From positions 1,240,001-1,304,000 of the forward strand of contig NZ_JQMO01000003.1 of assembly GCF_000744785.1 (NCBI RefSeq): a stretch of 64,000 nucleotides of DNA, written 5' to 3'. The notes beneath the pieces are model-generated. The model made no database searches. It worked only from the letters and a program-made list of their open reading frames with translations, and was not told the DNA's origin. Of the stretch, positions 43,404 through 53,169 are shown one piece after another. This stretch comes from Kitasatospora azatica KCTC 9699 (GTDB lineage Bacteria > Actinomycetota > Actinomycetes > Streptomycetales > Streptomycetaceae). Position 1 is the first letter of the stretch. Each line of letters opens with the position of its first letter. A program made the position numbers and the translations under genes.

Positions 43404-44558
43404 CTACCGCGGCTCGCTCGGCAGGCTGCGGAACAGCTCGAGGTAACGCGTCATCAGGTCGTCCCAGTCGTAGTGCTCCCGCGCCTGCCGGCAGCCGGCC
43501 GCGCCCAGCCGGTCGGCCAGCGGGCCGTCGGTCAGCAGCTCGCGCAGCGCCCCGGCCAGCGCGCCGGCATCGCCCGGCGGGACCAGCAGGCCGGTCCGGC
43601 GGTCCGTCACCACGTGCGGGATGCCGCCGACGGCCGAGCCGACCACGGGTGTGCCGCAGGCCATCGCCTCCACCAGGGCCATCCCGAACGACTCCGCCTC
43701 GGTGCGCGAGGGCAGCACCAGGACGGCGGCCGTGCGCACCGCCGTCACCAGCTGCTCGCCGGTGAGTTCGCCGTCGGCCGTCACCCGGTCGGCGATGCCG
43801 AGCCGGTCGGCCAGCGCCAGCAGGTCCGGCAGCGCGTCGCCGCCGCCGACCAGCCGCAGCCGTGCCCGCGGCAGCCCGGTGCCGGCCGCCAGCAGGGCGA
43901 AGGCGTGCAGCAGCACGTCCACGCCCTTCCAGGCCGAGCTGCGGTCCAGCCGCCCCGCGTAGACGACCACCGGCTCGCGGCGGGAGGCGGGCTCGCCGGG
44001 GGTGAACCGGGCGGTGTCCACCCCGGGGGTGATCTGCACGGCGTGCGGGTGGCCGGCCGCCAGCGAGACCGGGGAGACCGCCACCAGGCGGGTGGCGCGC
44101 CGGAACACCCGGGGCAGCAGGTGCCGTTCGTACCAGCCGATCAGCCGGTCGGCGGCGCCGCTGCCGGCCTCGCCCTTGTGCATCGAGCCGGCGTGGTAGG
44201 TGAGCACGGTGGGGCGCCGTCCGGCGACCGCGAGCGCGAGGTCGGCGAGTCCGGGCACCGGCGCGTGGGCGTTCACCAGCTCGGCGCCGGTCCGCCACAG
44301 CCACCAGCGCAGCTGCAGTGGCCAGAGCGGGCCGAGCGGCGTGTTCGACAGCCGCAGCCAGGCGGCCAGCCGGACCACCCGCACCCCGTCCTCGACGCTC
44401 ACCGTGGAGCGCAGGCCGCCCTGGCGGGTGGTCAGCACCACCGGGCACAGGTCGGGCGAGTCGGCCAGCGCGCGGGCGATCCGGGCGGCGTAGTGCTCCA
44501 CCCCGCCGACCTTCGGCGGGTAGTAGGGCGCGACCACCGCGACGGTGCGCCGGCTCAC
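43404..44558 (-). CDS. glycosyltransferase family 4 (polysaccharide operon gene 9)
   Basis: 384 residues, GT-B fold. N-terminal PPKVGGVEHYAARIARAL, C-terminal VYAGRLDRSSAWKGVDVLLH and the nucleotide-sugar site SRTEAESFGMALVEAMACG (E-x7-E). It should transfer a sugar from a nucleotide donor to the lipid-linked glycan at the cytoplasmic face. GTG at 44558 overlaps the upstream gene's stop (GTGA). Last gene of the operon. Confidence 0.85.
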   Translation of the reverse strand: MSRRTVAVVAPYYPPKVGGVEHYAARIARALADSPDLCPVVLTTRQGGLRSTVSVEDGVRVVRLAAWLRLSNTPLGPLWPLQLRWWLWRTGAELVNAHAPVPGLADLALAVAGRRPTVLTYHAGSMHKGEAGSGAADRLIGWYERHLLPRVFRRATRLVAVSPVSLAAGHPHAVQITPGVDTARFTPGEPASRREPVVVYAGRLDRSSAWKGVDVLLHAFALLAAGTGLPRARLRLVGGGDALPDLLALADRLGIADRVTADGELTGEQLVTAVRTAAVLVLPSRTEAESFGMALVEAMACGTPVVGSAVGGIPHVVTDRRTGLLVPPGDAGALAGALRELLTDGPLADRLGAAGCRQAREHYDWDDLMTRYLELFRSLPSEPR

Positions 44559-45871
44559 CGCAGCGCCATCCGCTCGGCCGCCGGGAGCTGCTCGACCGGC
44601 ACCGACACCAGGGGTGTCAGCTCGGCCCGCAGCAGGTCGACGAAGCCGTGGGCGCGCGCGGCGTAGCCGGGGACCTCGGCGGCCAGGAAGCGGCGGTAGG
44701 CCGGGCTCTCGGCGAGCAGCCGGTCGAGCAGCCCGATCAGGGTCGGGGCGTCGGCCTCGGCCATCGGGACCACCCAGTGGTCCAGGCTCAGATCCGCCAT
44801 GATGCCGCGGGTCTTGTGGTCGTACTCGACGGCCGCGCACGGCACCTGGGCCACCAGCCCGAATATCACCGAGTGGAAGCGGGTGCCGAGGATGCAGTCC
44901 GCGGCCCGGTAGAGCGCGAAGATGTCGTGGTGGTCAAGCTCGCCGTCGTCCAGCACCCGCAGGCGGGGGTCGGCGACCAGGGCAGTGATCCGGGCGTTGA
45001 CGATCCGGTCGTCGTCCTCCTGGTAGGCGCAGGTGACCTGGGGGGCGAGCACCACCGTGCAGCCCTGGCGCTCGATCAGGTGGCGGACGGCGTCGGCCAT
45101 CGCCCGCTCGTAGCCGAGCTGCCCGGCGCTGCCGAGGAACTGACGGGCCGTCACCAGGACCAGTCGGCTGCCCTCGGGCACCCGCAGCTCGGCGCGCCAG
45201 TCGTGCTGCGAACGGCTGCGGAAGGCGAAGGCGCTGTCGACACCACGCTCCACATTGCCGGTCGGCACGCCGGCCTCGACGAGCCGGTGCACGCTGATCG
45301 ACTCGCGGGCCACCACCTTGCGGCAGCTGCCGAGCACCCGGCGCATCATCAGCCGCTGGATCCGGGTGGGGAACGGCCCGAAGGACTGCGGACCGAGCAC
45401 CACCGGTACCCGGAACCGCCGGGCGAGCCAGAGCGGCAGCAGCAGGAAGAAGATGCTGAGGTCGCTGGGCAGGTCGGCGCGGCCGTTGAAGTGGCCGCCG
45501 CCGACCGAGAGCACCAGGTCGGCCGCGCCCAGCGCGCTCAGCTCGGCCCGGATCTCGCCCGGCAGCAGCCGGCTCAGCGCGCGCAGCGCCCGGCCGGAGC
45601 CGGGCAGCGCGGCGAGGGCGGCCAGGGCGAAGGCCGACAGCTTGCGGGCGATCCGCCGCGGGCGGCCGATCTCCTCGTCCCCGGTGTAGCGGCGGATGGA
45701 GCCCAGGTTGGGGACGCCGTCGAAGCTGGGCCAGCGGTCGGGCGCCTCGAAACCGGCGATCTCGATCAGCGCACCCGGGAAGGCCTGGGCCAGCTGGTCG
45801 AGCGTGACGCTCAACAGGGCCGCATCGCCTCGGTTGTCCCGCCGGAAGGCGTTGACCACCAGGATTCTCAC
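44555..45871 (-). CDS. polysaccharide pyruvyltransferase-family protein
   Basis: 438 residues. PF04230-type pattern: VNAFRRDNRGDAALL at the start, LVLSVGGGHFNG (about 137), VPVVLGPQSFGPF, then ADCILGTRFHSVIFGLVAQV (about 340). The family adds pyruvate ketals to sugars, making polymers anionic, although some members (CsaB-like, WcaK-like) have other acceptors. GTG at 45871 overlaps the upstream stop. A pyruvylated product would be acidic (inference). Confidence 0.82.
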   Translation of the reverse strand: MRILVVNAFRRDNRGDAALLSVTLDQLAQAFPGALIEIAGFEAPDRWPSFDGVPNLGSIRRYTGDEEIGRPRRIARKLSAFALAALAALPGSGRALRALSRLLPGEIRAELSALGAADLVLSVGGGHFNGRADLPSDLSIFFLLLPLWLARRFRVPVVLGPQSFGPFPTRIQRLMMRRVLGSCRKVVARESISVHRLVEAGVPTGNVERGVDSAFAFRSRSQHDWRAELRVPEGSRLVLVTARQFLGSAGQLGYERAMADAVRHLIERQGCTVVLAPQVTCAYQEDDDRIVNARITALVADPRLRVLDDGELDHHDIFALYRAADCILGTRFHSVIFGLVAQVPCAAVEYDHKTRGIMADLSLDHWVVPMAEADAPTLIGLLDRLLAESPAYRRFLAAEVPGYAARAHGFVDLLRAELTPLVSVPVEQLPAAERMALR

Positions 45872-47043
45872 GCTCGTGTGACCCCTTGTCCGCTGACCTC
45901 TTGATAGTGCTGCTGCAGGCCGTCGAGGAACTCCTCGACCCCGTACCGTCCGGCTCGCGCCGCCGATCCGGCGCCCAGCCGGGCCAGCAGCTCCGACCGG
46001 CCCACCAGCGCGCCCAGCGCGGCGGCGAGCGCGTCCGGGTCGCCCGGCGGGACCAGTGCGCCGTTGTCCGGGCCGACCAGCTCGGGCAGCCCGCCGACCG
46101 CGCTGGCCACCAGCGGGCGGCCCAGTTGCAGGGCCTCCAGCGCCACGGTGGGGAAGTTCTCCGGCCACAGCGAGGGCAGCACCACGACGGCGGCCGACCG
46201 CAGCCGCTCGCGCACCTGCTCCGGCGTCAGCCAGCCGGTGAAGGCCACGCTGCCTTCGGCGACCAGGTCGGCGGCCGCAGCCTCCAGGGCTGTCCGCGCC
46301 GTCCCGTCGCCGACGATCGTAAGCCGCGTACCTGGGTGATTCCTGACGGTCTCCCGGAAGGCGTCCAGCAGGACCCGCACGCCCTTCACCGGCTCCAGCC
46401 GGCCGACGAAGAGCAACTGCTCCAGGTCCGTCAGCGGAGCCGGCCCGGGCCCCGCCTCGATCCCGTTGGGCAGCACCCGCACCGGTACCCGGCCCAGGTC
46501 GCGGCCGACCGCCCGGGCGAAGTACCGGCTGGGCGCCAGCACCCGGTCGACCCGCCGCAGCCGGGGCAGGTAGCCGGGACGCTGGACCAGCCGCAGGTAG
46601 AGGTAGCGGGCGGCGTCGGCCGGGCTGAGCCGGCCGCCGGCGGCCGCGCTGGGCAGGTTCCAGCGCAGCAGCTCCAGGGTCCAGTCCTCGGGGCCGTGCA
46701 CGGTCAGCACCCGGGGGACGCCACGGGTGGCGGACAGCACCGCCGGGCTGAACTCGCCGATGGTGTGCAGGTGCACGCAGTCCGGCCGGAACTCCTCGAC
46801 GGTGCGGCGCACCGCGCGGTGGGCCTGCCGGTACCAGGCCTTGGCGAGCAGGCGGCGCAGCGGGTGGCCCGCGATGGCGGGGACCAGCTCGTCCGCGAAG
46901 ACCTGCTGACCGTCCGCCAGCAGGTCGGTGGCGATCACCCGGACCTGGTGGCCGCGGGCGGTCAGCCCCTCGGCGATCAGCCGGACACTCTTCTCGGCAC
47001 CGCCCGCCTCGAAACCGAGGTTGACGATCTGCAGGATCCTCAC
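45868..47043 (-). CDS. glycosyltransferase family 4 (operon gene 7)
   Basis: 391 residues, GT-B fold. GFEAGGAEKSVRLIAEGL at the N-terminus, VLPNGIEAG, LLFVGRLEPVKGVRVLLDAF, and PSLWPENFPTVALEALQLGR (E-x7-E) at the donor site. GTG start overlaps the flippase stop by GTGA, and its own stop overlaps the pyruvyltransferase gene. Confidence 0.85.
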   Translation of the reverse strand: MRILQIVNLGFEAGGAEKSVRLIAEGLTARGHQVRVIATDLLADGQQVFADELVPAIAGHPLRRLLAKAWYRQAHRAVRRTVEEFRPDCVHLHTIGEFSPAVLSATRGVPRVLTVHGPEDWTLELLRWNLPSAAAGGRLSPADAARYLYLRLVQRPGYLPRLRRVDRVLAPSRYFARAVGRDLGRVPVRVLPNGIEAGPGPAPLTDLEQLLFVGRLEPVKGVRVLLDAFRETVRNHPGTRLTIVGDGTARTALEAAAADLVAEGSVAFTGWLTPEQVRERLRSAAVVVLPSLWPENFPTVALEALQLGRPLVASAVGGLPELVGPDNGALVPPGDPDALAAALGALVGRSELLARLGAGSAARAGRYGVEEFLDGLQQHYQEVSGQGVTRA

Positions 47044-48320
47044 AGCGCCTCCGCCGTCCGTACCGCCGTTGTGCTGCGGGCCCGCCGCCGGGCCAGCAGG
47101 GCGACCAGCGCCACCAGCCCCGAGGTCAGGTTCCCGGCCGCCCAGGCCCAGCCCAGCCAGGCCAGCCCGCGCGGCGCCCAGAGCGCCGCCAGGCCGATCG
47201 CCACCGCGGCGTAGACCGCGTTGCTCAGCATCAGCGCGCCCATCTGGCGGGTGAGTTTGAGCGCGAAGCTGGTCCAGGTGTTCAGCGCCACCGCCAGGGC
47301 CGCCAGGGCGAAGACCAGCAGCAGCGGACGGGCCCTGGCGGGGTAGTCGCCGCCGAACAGGGTGAGCAGCAGCCCGCTGCCGCCGGCCACCGCGGCCGCG
47401 GCCGGCAGTTGGGCGCCGGCCATGATCAGCGCCGAGCGGCGCAGCAGCACCCGGAACCGTGACGGGTCGTAGGAGGCCTCCGCGAAGACCGCCTCGCCGA
47501 CCGAGAAGGAGACGGCGTTGAGCAGGCTGGCGATCTGGAAGGCCACGTAGTAGTAGCCCGCGGCGGCCTCGCCCAGACGCTGCAGCACGATCAGCGGGAT
47601 CGCCAGCTGCGGGGCGAGGTTGAGCAGGCTGGACAGGTAGTTGGCGACCGAGAAGCCCAGTTGCTCGCGCAGCCGGGTGCCGCGGGCCAGGAAGTCGAAG
47701 CGGAAACCCAGCTTGCGGCGCATCAGCAGGACCGAGGCGAGCACCGCCGCCAGGTATCCGCCGCCGGTCGCGGTGAAGATGCCGAAGGCCCCGAGCCCGG
47801 TCAGCGCGATCGGCAGCGCGAGCTTGGCCAGGCCCTGCAGCAGGCCGTCCACCAGCACGTTGTACTGCGGGAGTCGGGCGCCGACGAAGACCGAGTCGGT
47901 CAGCAGATTGACCGAGGAGCAGATGCAGAACAGCACGAAGACCACCGCCTGCGGCAGCTGGTCGCGAATCGCGAGCAGCTTGGGCCCGTACAGCGGCAGG
48001 CCGAGCAGGTACCCGGTGCCGACCGCGCAGGAGACCAGCGCGACCAGCGCGATCGACTGGCTGACCTGCCCGTTGCGGGCCTCGGCCTGGGCCGGGAACC
48101 GGATCAGCGTGCTGTTCAGCCCGAACAGGCTCAGGTACGAGATCAGCGAGGTCGCCGAGATCAGCGAGGTCGCCAGGCCCACCTGCTCGGGCGGGTAGAA
48201 CCGGGCGACCACGACCCAGAAGACGAAGCCCAGGGCGGCCGTGGTCACCGTCGCCGAGAGCAGGAAGAACGAACTGCGGTAGACCTGATCGGGCGGCCGG
48301 GCGTGCTTGCCCCTAGCCAC
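47040..48320 (-). CDS. polysaccharide flippase (MOP/Wzx-like)
   Basis: 426 residues with about 12 hydrophobic helices (for example SFFLLSATVTTAALGFVFWV, YRSSFFLL start). Wzx-type signature: PPEQVGLATSLISATSLISY and an SLFGLNSTLIRF segment. It should flip lipid-linked oligosaccharide repeat units across the membrane. GTG start lies inside the end of the upstream gene (8-nt overlap). Confidence 0.85.
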   Translation of the reverse strand: MARGKHARPPDQVYRSSFFLLSATVTTAALGFVFWVVVARFYPPEQVGLATSLISATSLISYLSLFGLNSTLIRFPAQAEARNGQVSQSIALVALVSCAVGTGYLLGLPLYGPKLLAIRDQLPQAVVFVLFCICSSVNLLTDSVFVGARLPQYNVLVDGLLQGLAKLALPIALTGLGAFGIFTATGGGYLAAVLASVLLMRRKLGFRFDFLARGTRLREQLGFSVANYLSSLLNLAPQLAIPLIVLQRLGEAAAGYYYVAFQIASLLNAVSFSVGEAVFAEASYDPSRFRVLLRRSALIMAGAQLPAAAAVAGGSGLLLTLFGGDYPARARPLLLVFALAALAVALNTWTSFALKLTRQMGALMLSNAVYAAVAIGLAALWAPRGLAWLGWAWAAGNLTSGLVALVALLARRRARSTTAVRTAEAL

Positions 48321-49461
48321 GGCTCTCCTCGGGGCCGCCGCCCCGGTAGTACTCCAGCAGCCGCTCGGCGTGCTGCGGCCAGCCGAACGCCGAGCTCGCG
48401 TAGCGGTGCGAGTAACTCCCCATCCGGGCGCGCAGCTGCGGGTCCGCGGTCAGCTCGGCGAGCGCCGCCCGCAGCGGCTCCACCGCGCGCGGCAGCAGCC
48501 GCAGCTGCTCGCGGTCCAGCTCGTAGGGGGCGTAGCCGGGGTCGTCGGTGGTCACCACCGGCAGCCCCGAGGCCATCGCCTCCTGCACGGTGAGCGGGAA
48601 GCCCTCGGCGGTGGACGGCAGCGCGAAGACGTCGCAGGCGCGGTAGACCCGGGCCAGCTCCGCCGGGGCCAGCGTGCCCAGGTGGTGCACGCCGGCCCGG
48701 TCGCGCAGCGGGCCGGCGTCGCCGTCGCCCGCGAAGACCAGGTCGTAGGCCGCCGGCTGATGGGCCTCGAGCAGCAGCTGGTACCCCTTCTTGGGCACCA
48801 GCCGGCCGGCGAAGAGCACCAGCGGCCGGTCGGCGGGCAGCCCGAACCGCTCGCGGTCGAGCCGGCGTTCCTCGGCCGAGTCGGCCGGGCGGAACAGCGC
48901 GGTGTCCACCCCGTTCGGCAGGTGCCGGACCCGCTCGGGCCGTGCGCCGAAGGCCTGGACGAAGTCGGCCACCGAGGCGTTCAGGGTCAGCACCCGGCGG
49001 GCCCGGCGCAGCAGCGCCCGTCCGGCCACCGCGTAGACCGCCCGCTGGACGGCCCGGACCAGCGGCGACGGGTGCTCGACCAGGCCCACGTGCTGGGTCA
49101 CCAGATGCGGGGTGCGGGTCAGCGCGGCGGCCAGCCCGGCCGCCCAGCTGGTCAGGTAGAGGCAGTCGTGCAGGTGCACGGCGTCCGCCCAGCGGGCCCA
49201 GCGCAGCGCGGCCGGCAGCAGGGCGGGGGAGAGCACCGGGAAGGGCACGCCGGCCCGCTGCTCGAAGCCGTTCCAGGCGGCCACCCGGACCACCCGCACC
49301 CCGTCGGCGCGGCTCTCCTCGGACCGCTGACCGCTGGTCAGCACGGTGACCTCGGCGCCCAGCGCGGCCAGCCGCAGCGCCTCCTGGTGCACCACGTTCT
49401 CGATCCCGCCCAGGTGCGGCGGGTAGTAGTGGCTGACCAGCAGCACCCGATACGGAGTCAC
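48313..49461 (-). CDS. glycosyltransferase family 4 (operon gene 5)
   Basis: 382 residues. PPHLGGIENVVHQEALRLA, LPNGVDTALFRP, VLFAGRLVPKKGYQLLLEA and PSTAEGFPLTVQEAMASG (E-x7-E) are the GT4 landmarks. GTG at 49461 (VTPYRVLLVSHYYPP) overlaps the upstream stop (GTGA); the longer open frame upstream is a shadow of the membrane-protein gene. Confidence 0.85.
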   Translation of the reverse strand: MTPYRVLLVSHYYPPHLGGIENVVHQEALRLAALGAEVTVLTSGQRSEESRADGVRVVRVAAWNGFEQRAGVPFPVLSPALLPAALRWARWADAVHLHDCLYLTSWAAGLAAALTRTPHLVTQHVGLVEHPSPLVRAVQRAVYAVAGRALLRRARRVLTLNASVADFVQAFGARPERVRHLPNGVDTALFRPADSAEERRLDRERFGLPADRPLVLFAGRLVPKKGYQLLLEAHQPAAYDLVFAGDGDAGPLRDRAGVHHLGTLAPAELARVYRACDVFALPSTAEGFPLTVQEAMASGLPVVTTDDPGYAPYELDREQLRLLPRAVEPLRAALAELTADPQLRARMGSYSHRYASSAFGWPQHAERLLEYYRGGGPEESRG

Positions 49462-52034
49462 TTGAAGATCGCCGCCCCTTCGCTGCTGTAGATCTGGTCC
49501 TTGGTGGTGTCCAGCAGGCCCATCGGGTAGCGGTAGGTGACCAGGTCGCCCTGGTAGGAGAAGGTCACCCGCCCGGTGCGCACGGTGGTGGTGCCCAGCA
49601 CCACGTACGGGTGGCTGCCCAGCTCGGTCGGGAAGATCCCGCCGACGGCCGGCCCGGTGATCAGGGTGTGCAGCCGCCCGAAGGTGTAGGACTCGCTCTG
49701 CACCACCGGCACCGGGTGGCGGCCCGCGATGTCCTGCTCCAGCCAGTACGCGGCCAGCCGCTCCTCGGTGCTCGGGTAGTAGATGTCGTAGTACTGGCCC
49801 GCGTTGTTGAGCTGGAGCTGCGCCGGATACCCGCCGAGCAGCTGCGGCACCACACCGGTCAGGTCCAGGAAGAGCCCGAGGATCAGCGTGCAGGCGATCG
49901 GCACCGCCCGCCGCCCCGCCCAGCGCACCACCCACAGGGTGCCGGCCGCGATGAACGGCGCGAAGAAGAGCAGGCCCTGCTGGAAGGCGCGCAGCACGCT
50001 GTAGTCGACCGAGAGTTGCGGCACCACGGTGAGCAGCGCGATCACGCCGAGCGCGCCCACGGTCAGCGCGACCTGGTCACGCAACGGCTGGAAGACCCGG
50101 CGCCGGGCCCGCAGCGTCACCACCACGCCGATCAGCAGGAGCAGTTGGAGCAGGCTCGCGGCGCCCTGGCGGAGCAGCCCGTTCATCCCGGCCACGTCGA
50201 CGCCGATCGCCGCCAGCCCGCGCCCGGCCGAGGTCAGCGGCATGTCGGGGGCCGGGACCAGGACCGCCGGATAGGCGTTGACGGTCTTCAGCGGCAGGTA
50301 GTCGCCGGCCGCCCGCTTCGGCGCGGTCTGCACGATGCTCTGCGCCTGGTAGTCCTTCAGCCGCTGCTCGGGACTGACCTTGTTGCCGCCCAGCAGGCTG
50401 TACTTGGTGTCCGAGGAGCCGCTCGTGCCGCCACCGCCCAGCTGGGTGACCTGCTGGTAGGCGGCGGACAGGGTGGCGGTCAGCTGCCCGCTGGTGTGGG
50501 TGACCGGTCCGGCCCAGACCAGCGCCAGCACCGCCGGCACCAGCACCATCCACCAGGTGACGAAGGACTTCGCGCCCGGCCCGCCCACCGTCCGGCTGCG
50601 CCGCCGCCGGCCGCGCCGCCCGGCCACCAGCGCGACCAGCCGCCAGAGCAGCGTGCTCCCCACCGCGATCCCGAGCACCGCGACCACCACGTAGGTGGTC
50701 GAGTAGTGCGAGAGCACCACCCCCGCGAGCAGCACGCTGAAGGCCAGCCGGCGGGTGCGCAGCGGGCGGCCGGAGTCCGTCAGCACCAGCGTCGCGCAGC
50801 CGAGCAGGACGAAGGCCACCTCCTGGCGGCCGAGGAAGGTCATGTCCGTGAAGAAGGTCGGGAAGGCCATGAAGTACATCGCCGACAGCAGCGCCACCAG
50901 CTGCGGCGCGACATTGCGCACCGCCCGGTAGACCATCACCGGGGTGAGCGCGAAGAGCAGCGGCAGCACGACCTTGAAGACGTAGACGTCCTGGACCGCG
51001 GTCAGCCGGACCAGGCTCACCGGCAGCAGCGTGATGCTCAGGCAGGCGTTGTAGGCGTCCGGATAGGTGGAGACGCTCCACAGCGAGCCGCCCAGGGTGA
51101 GCCGGAAGTACTCGTACTCGCGCTGGATGTCGTGCCCGGTGATGTACCAGCCGCGCAGCGAGTTCAGCAGCAGCAGCGCGGCGGCGGCCGTGAACAGGCC
51201 GCTCTCCAGCACGCCGGTGGGGTAGCGCCGCCGGCGGACCAGCAGCAGGAGCAGCAGGCCGGCCACGGCCAGCAGGGCGAACAGGCTGACCGTGCCGCTG
51301 AGCCCGTTGTTCAGCCGGATCGGGCCGGCGACCGCCAGCAGCAGGCAGAGCCCGCCCAGGCCGGCCACCGGGCCGAGGCCGGGGGGCCGGTGGGCCAGCC
51401 GGTCGAGCAGGCCGCGCGGCCGCGCCGCGGGCCGGTCCTCCACCGGGAGCAGGGCGCCGAGCACGATCAGGGTCATCGCGGTGGCGCCGGTCAGCGGGAC
51501 GCGGGTCAGCGGGTGGGCGTTGCCCAGCTGGGGGAGCGCGGTGTTGACGCCGAGGGCGATCAGCAGGTCGGTGATGGCGGCCAGGCCGACCGCGAGCAGC
51601 AGGTTGGCGTCGCGGCTGGAGACCACCTTGGCCGCCGTACCGCGCCACAGCAGCGTCGGGGCGAGCAGCAGCAGCCACAGGCCGGCCAGCGAGCGGGGCA
51701 GCCCGGGCATGCCGGGGACCAGCTCGAGCACGCAGGCGAGGGCGATGGAGAGCAGCAGCGCCGAGCGGCCGCGCAGCCAGCCGGGCAGGGTGCGGCGGCG
51801 GGTGCGGGGCTCGGTGGGGTCGGCCTCCGGAGCGGGCTCGGGCGCGGTCTTCGGGTCGGCCTCGGGCTCGTTCTCGGGCTCGTGCTCGTACTCGTTCTCG
51901 GGCCCGGCCTCGGGGTCGGTCCCGGGACCCTTCCTGGGACCGTTCTTGGGTCCCGTCCTGGGTCCCGTCCTGGGGCCGGTCTTGGGGTCGGTCCCGGTCC
52001 GGGCCGCGCGCCGCTGTGCGCTGGTGGCGCTCAT
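49458..52034 (-). CDS. large polytopic membrane protein of the polysaccharide operon (DUF2206-like)
   Basis: 858 residues. The N-terminal 85 are repetitive and charged (TGPRTGPKNGP, then ENEYEHEPENEPEADP). About 15-16 transmembrane helices follow, with a large extracytoplasmic loop around 560-650 and a soluble C-terminal domain (YYPSTEERLAAYWLEQDIAG). The first big loop holds WYITGHDIQREYEYFRLT, resembling DUF2206 and the acidic loops of GT-C enzymes. It could be the polymerase or a GT-C transferase that is otherwise missing from this operon (inference). ATG overlaps the upstream stop (ATGA). Confidence 0.72.
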   Translation of the reverse strand: MSATSAQRRAARTGTDPKTGPRTGPRTGPKNGPRKGPGTDPEAGPENEYEHEPENEPEADPKTAPEPAPEADPTEPRTRRRTLPGWLRGRSALLLSIALACVLELVPGMPGLPRSLAGLWLLLLAPTLLWRGTAAKVVSSRDANLLLAVGLAAITDLLIALGVNTALPQLGNAHPLTRVPLTGATAMTLIVLGALLPVEDRPAARPRGLLDRLAHRPPGLGPVAGLGGLCLLLAVAGPIRLNNGLSGTVSLFALLAVAGLLLLLLVRRRRYPTGVLESGLFTAAAALLLLNSLRGWYITGHDIQREYEYFRLTLGGSLWSVSTYPDAYNACLSITLLPVSLVRLTAVQDVYVFKVVLPLLFALTPVMVYRAVRNVAPQLVALLSAMYFMAFPTFFTDMTFLGRQEVAFVLLGCATLVLTDSGRPLRTRRLAFSVLLAGVVLSHYSTTYVVVAVLGIAVGSTLLWRLVALVAGRRGRRRRSRTVGGPGAKSFVTWWMVLVPAVLALVWAGPVTHTSGQLTATLSAAYQQVTQLGGGGTSGSSDTKYSLLGGNKVSPEQRLKDYQAQSIVQTAPKRAAGDYLPLKTVNAYPAVLVPAPDMPLTSAGRGLAAIGVDVAGMNGLLRQGAASLLQLLLLIGVVVTLRARRRVFQPLRDQVALTVGALGVIALLTVVPQLSVDYSVLRAFQQGLLFFAPFIAAGTLWVVRWAGRRAVPIACTLILGLFLDLTGVVPQLLGGYPAQLQLNNAGQYYDIYYPSTEERLAAYWLEQDIAGRHPVPVVQSESYTFGRLHTLITGPAVGGIFPTELGSHPYVVLGTTTVRTGRVTFSYQGDLVTYRYPMGLLDTTKDQIYSSEGAAIFK
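51895..52010 (-). repeat. short tandem repeats in the N-terminus of the membrane protein
   Basis: On the minus strand, repeated 12-base GGACCCAAGACG/GGGACCCAGGAC-like units encode TGPRTGPRTGPKNGPRKGP, followed by GAG/AAC-rich units encoding ENEYEHEPENEPE. Confidence 0.6.
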
Positions 52035-53152
52035 CCGGCCACCGCCACGGGTATCGCCGGTCCGTACACGGTGTCGTACACGCGCTCCACCCGCTCGCCG
52101 ACCGCCCCCCAGGAGTACCCCCGCGCGGCCTGCGCGCTGCGCTCACCGAGCCGGGCGTGCAGCTCGGGGTCGCGGGCCAGTTCGTCGATCGCCGCCGCCA
52201 GCGCGGCCGGCTTCGGCGCGGCGAGCAGGCCGACGCCGCGCAGCAGTTCCGCGCTGCCCGGGACCTCGGTGGCCACCACCGGCAGCGCCGAGGCCATGGC
52301 CTCCAGCGCGGCCAGCGGCATGCCCTCCTTGTCGGAGGGCAGCACGAAGGCGTCCGCCTCGGCGTAGGCGCGCACCAGGTCGGCACCGTGCAGGCCGCCG
52401 GCGAACTCGACGCTGCCGCCCAGCCCGAGCCGGGCCGCCTGGGCTTCGAGCCGGCCGCGCAGTTCGCCGTCCCCGACGATCCGCAGCCGCACCGGTTCGT
52501 TCAGCAGGCTGATCGCCTCCAGCAGCCGGGCCACGTTCTTCTGCACGCCGAGCCGGCCGACGAACAGCAGCCGCAGCGGACCGGCCGAGCGCGGGCGGGG
52601 CGCCGTGAAGTACTCCGGGCCCACCCCGTTGGGCACCACGAACACCCGCTCGGCGGGCACCCCGTACGTCTCGCGGACCAGCGAGCCCTGGCCCTCGGTC
52701 AGCACGATCACCCCGGCCGCCCGTCGCATCACCCGCCCGAACAGGTGCTTCTTGTACAGCGGCAGCAGCCGGCCGGCCGGCCCCGAGGCGTCCACGTCCA
52801 GGTGGAAGTGGAGCAGGTAGCGCTGCCCGCGCAGGGCGGCGCTCAGCGCGACCAGCTCCGGCAGCAGGGCGTTCGCGCAGTGCAGGTGCAGGACGGCCGT
52901 GCGGGGCGCGCGCAGCAGCGAGACGGGCAGGCCGGGTGCGACGGCGGTGTGCGCCAGCTCGACCGCCCGGTGCCGACGGACCGTCACCGCGGCTTCGGAC
53001 TCGCGCCGCTCCGCGCCGTCCGCCCCGAGCACGGTGGTGACCACCTGGACCCGGTGCCGCCCGGCCAGCTCGCGCGCCAGCTGCTGCACCACGCGCTCCA
53101 ACCCGCCCAGGTGGGGCGGGTAGTAGGGGGTGATCTGCAGGATCGTGCGCAT
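52031..53152 (-). CDS. glycosyltransferase family 4 (operon gene 3)
   Basis: 373 residues. ITPYYPPHLGGLERVVQQLA, LHLHCANALLPE, VVPNGVGPEYF, LLFVGRLGVQKNVARLLEA and PSDKEGMPLAALEAMASA (E-x7-E). Its stop overlaps the membrane-protein start and it begins 17 nt after the DUF1616-like gene, the only non-overlapping junction in the operon. Confidence 0.85.
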   Translation of the reverse strand: MRTILQITPYYPPHLGGLERVVQQLARELAGRHRVQVVTTVLGADGAERRESEAAVTVRRHRAVELAHTAVAPGLPVSLLRAPRTAVLHLHCANALLPELVALSAALRGQRYLLHFHLDVDASGPAGRLLPLYKKHLFGRVMRRAAGVIVLTEGQGSLVRETYGVPAERVFVVPNGVGPEYFTAPRPRSAGPLRLLFVGRLGVQKNVARLLEAISLLNEPVRLRIVGDGELRGRLEAQAARLGLGGSVEFAGGLHGADLVRAYAEADAFVLPSDKEGMPLAALEAMASALPVVATEVPGSAELLRGVGLLAAPKPAALAAAIDELARDPELHARLGERSAQAARGYSWGAVGERVERVYDTVYGPAIPVAVAG

Positions 53153-53169
53153 TCGCCAGGGTCCAGGGC

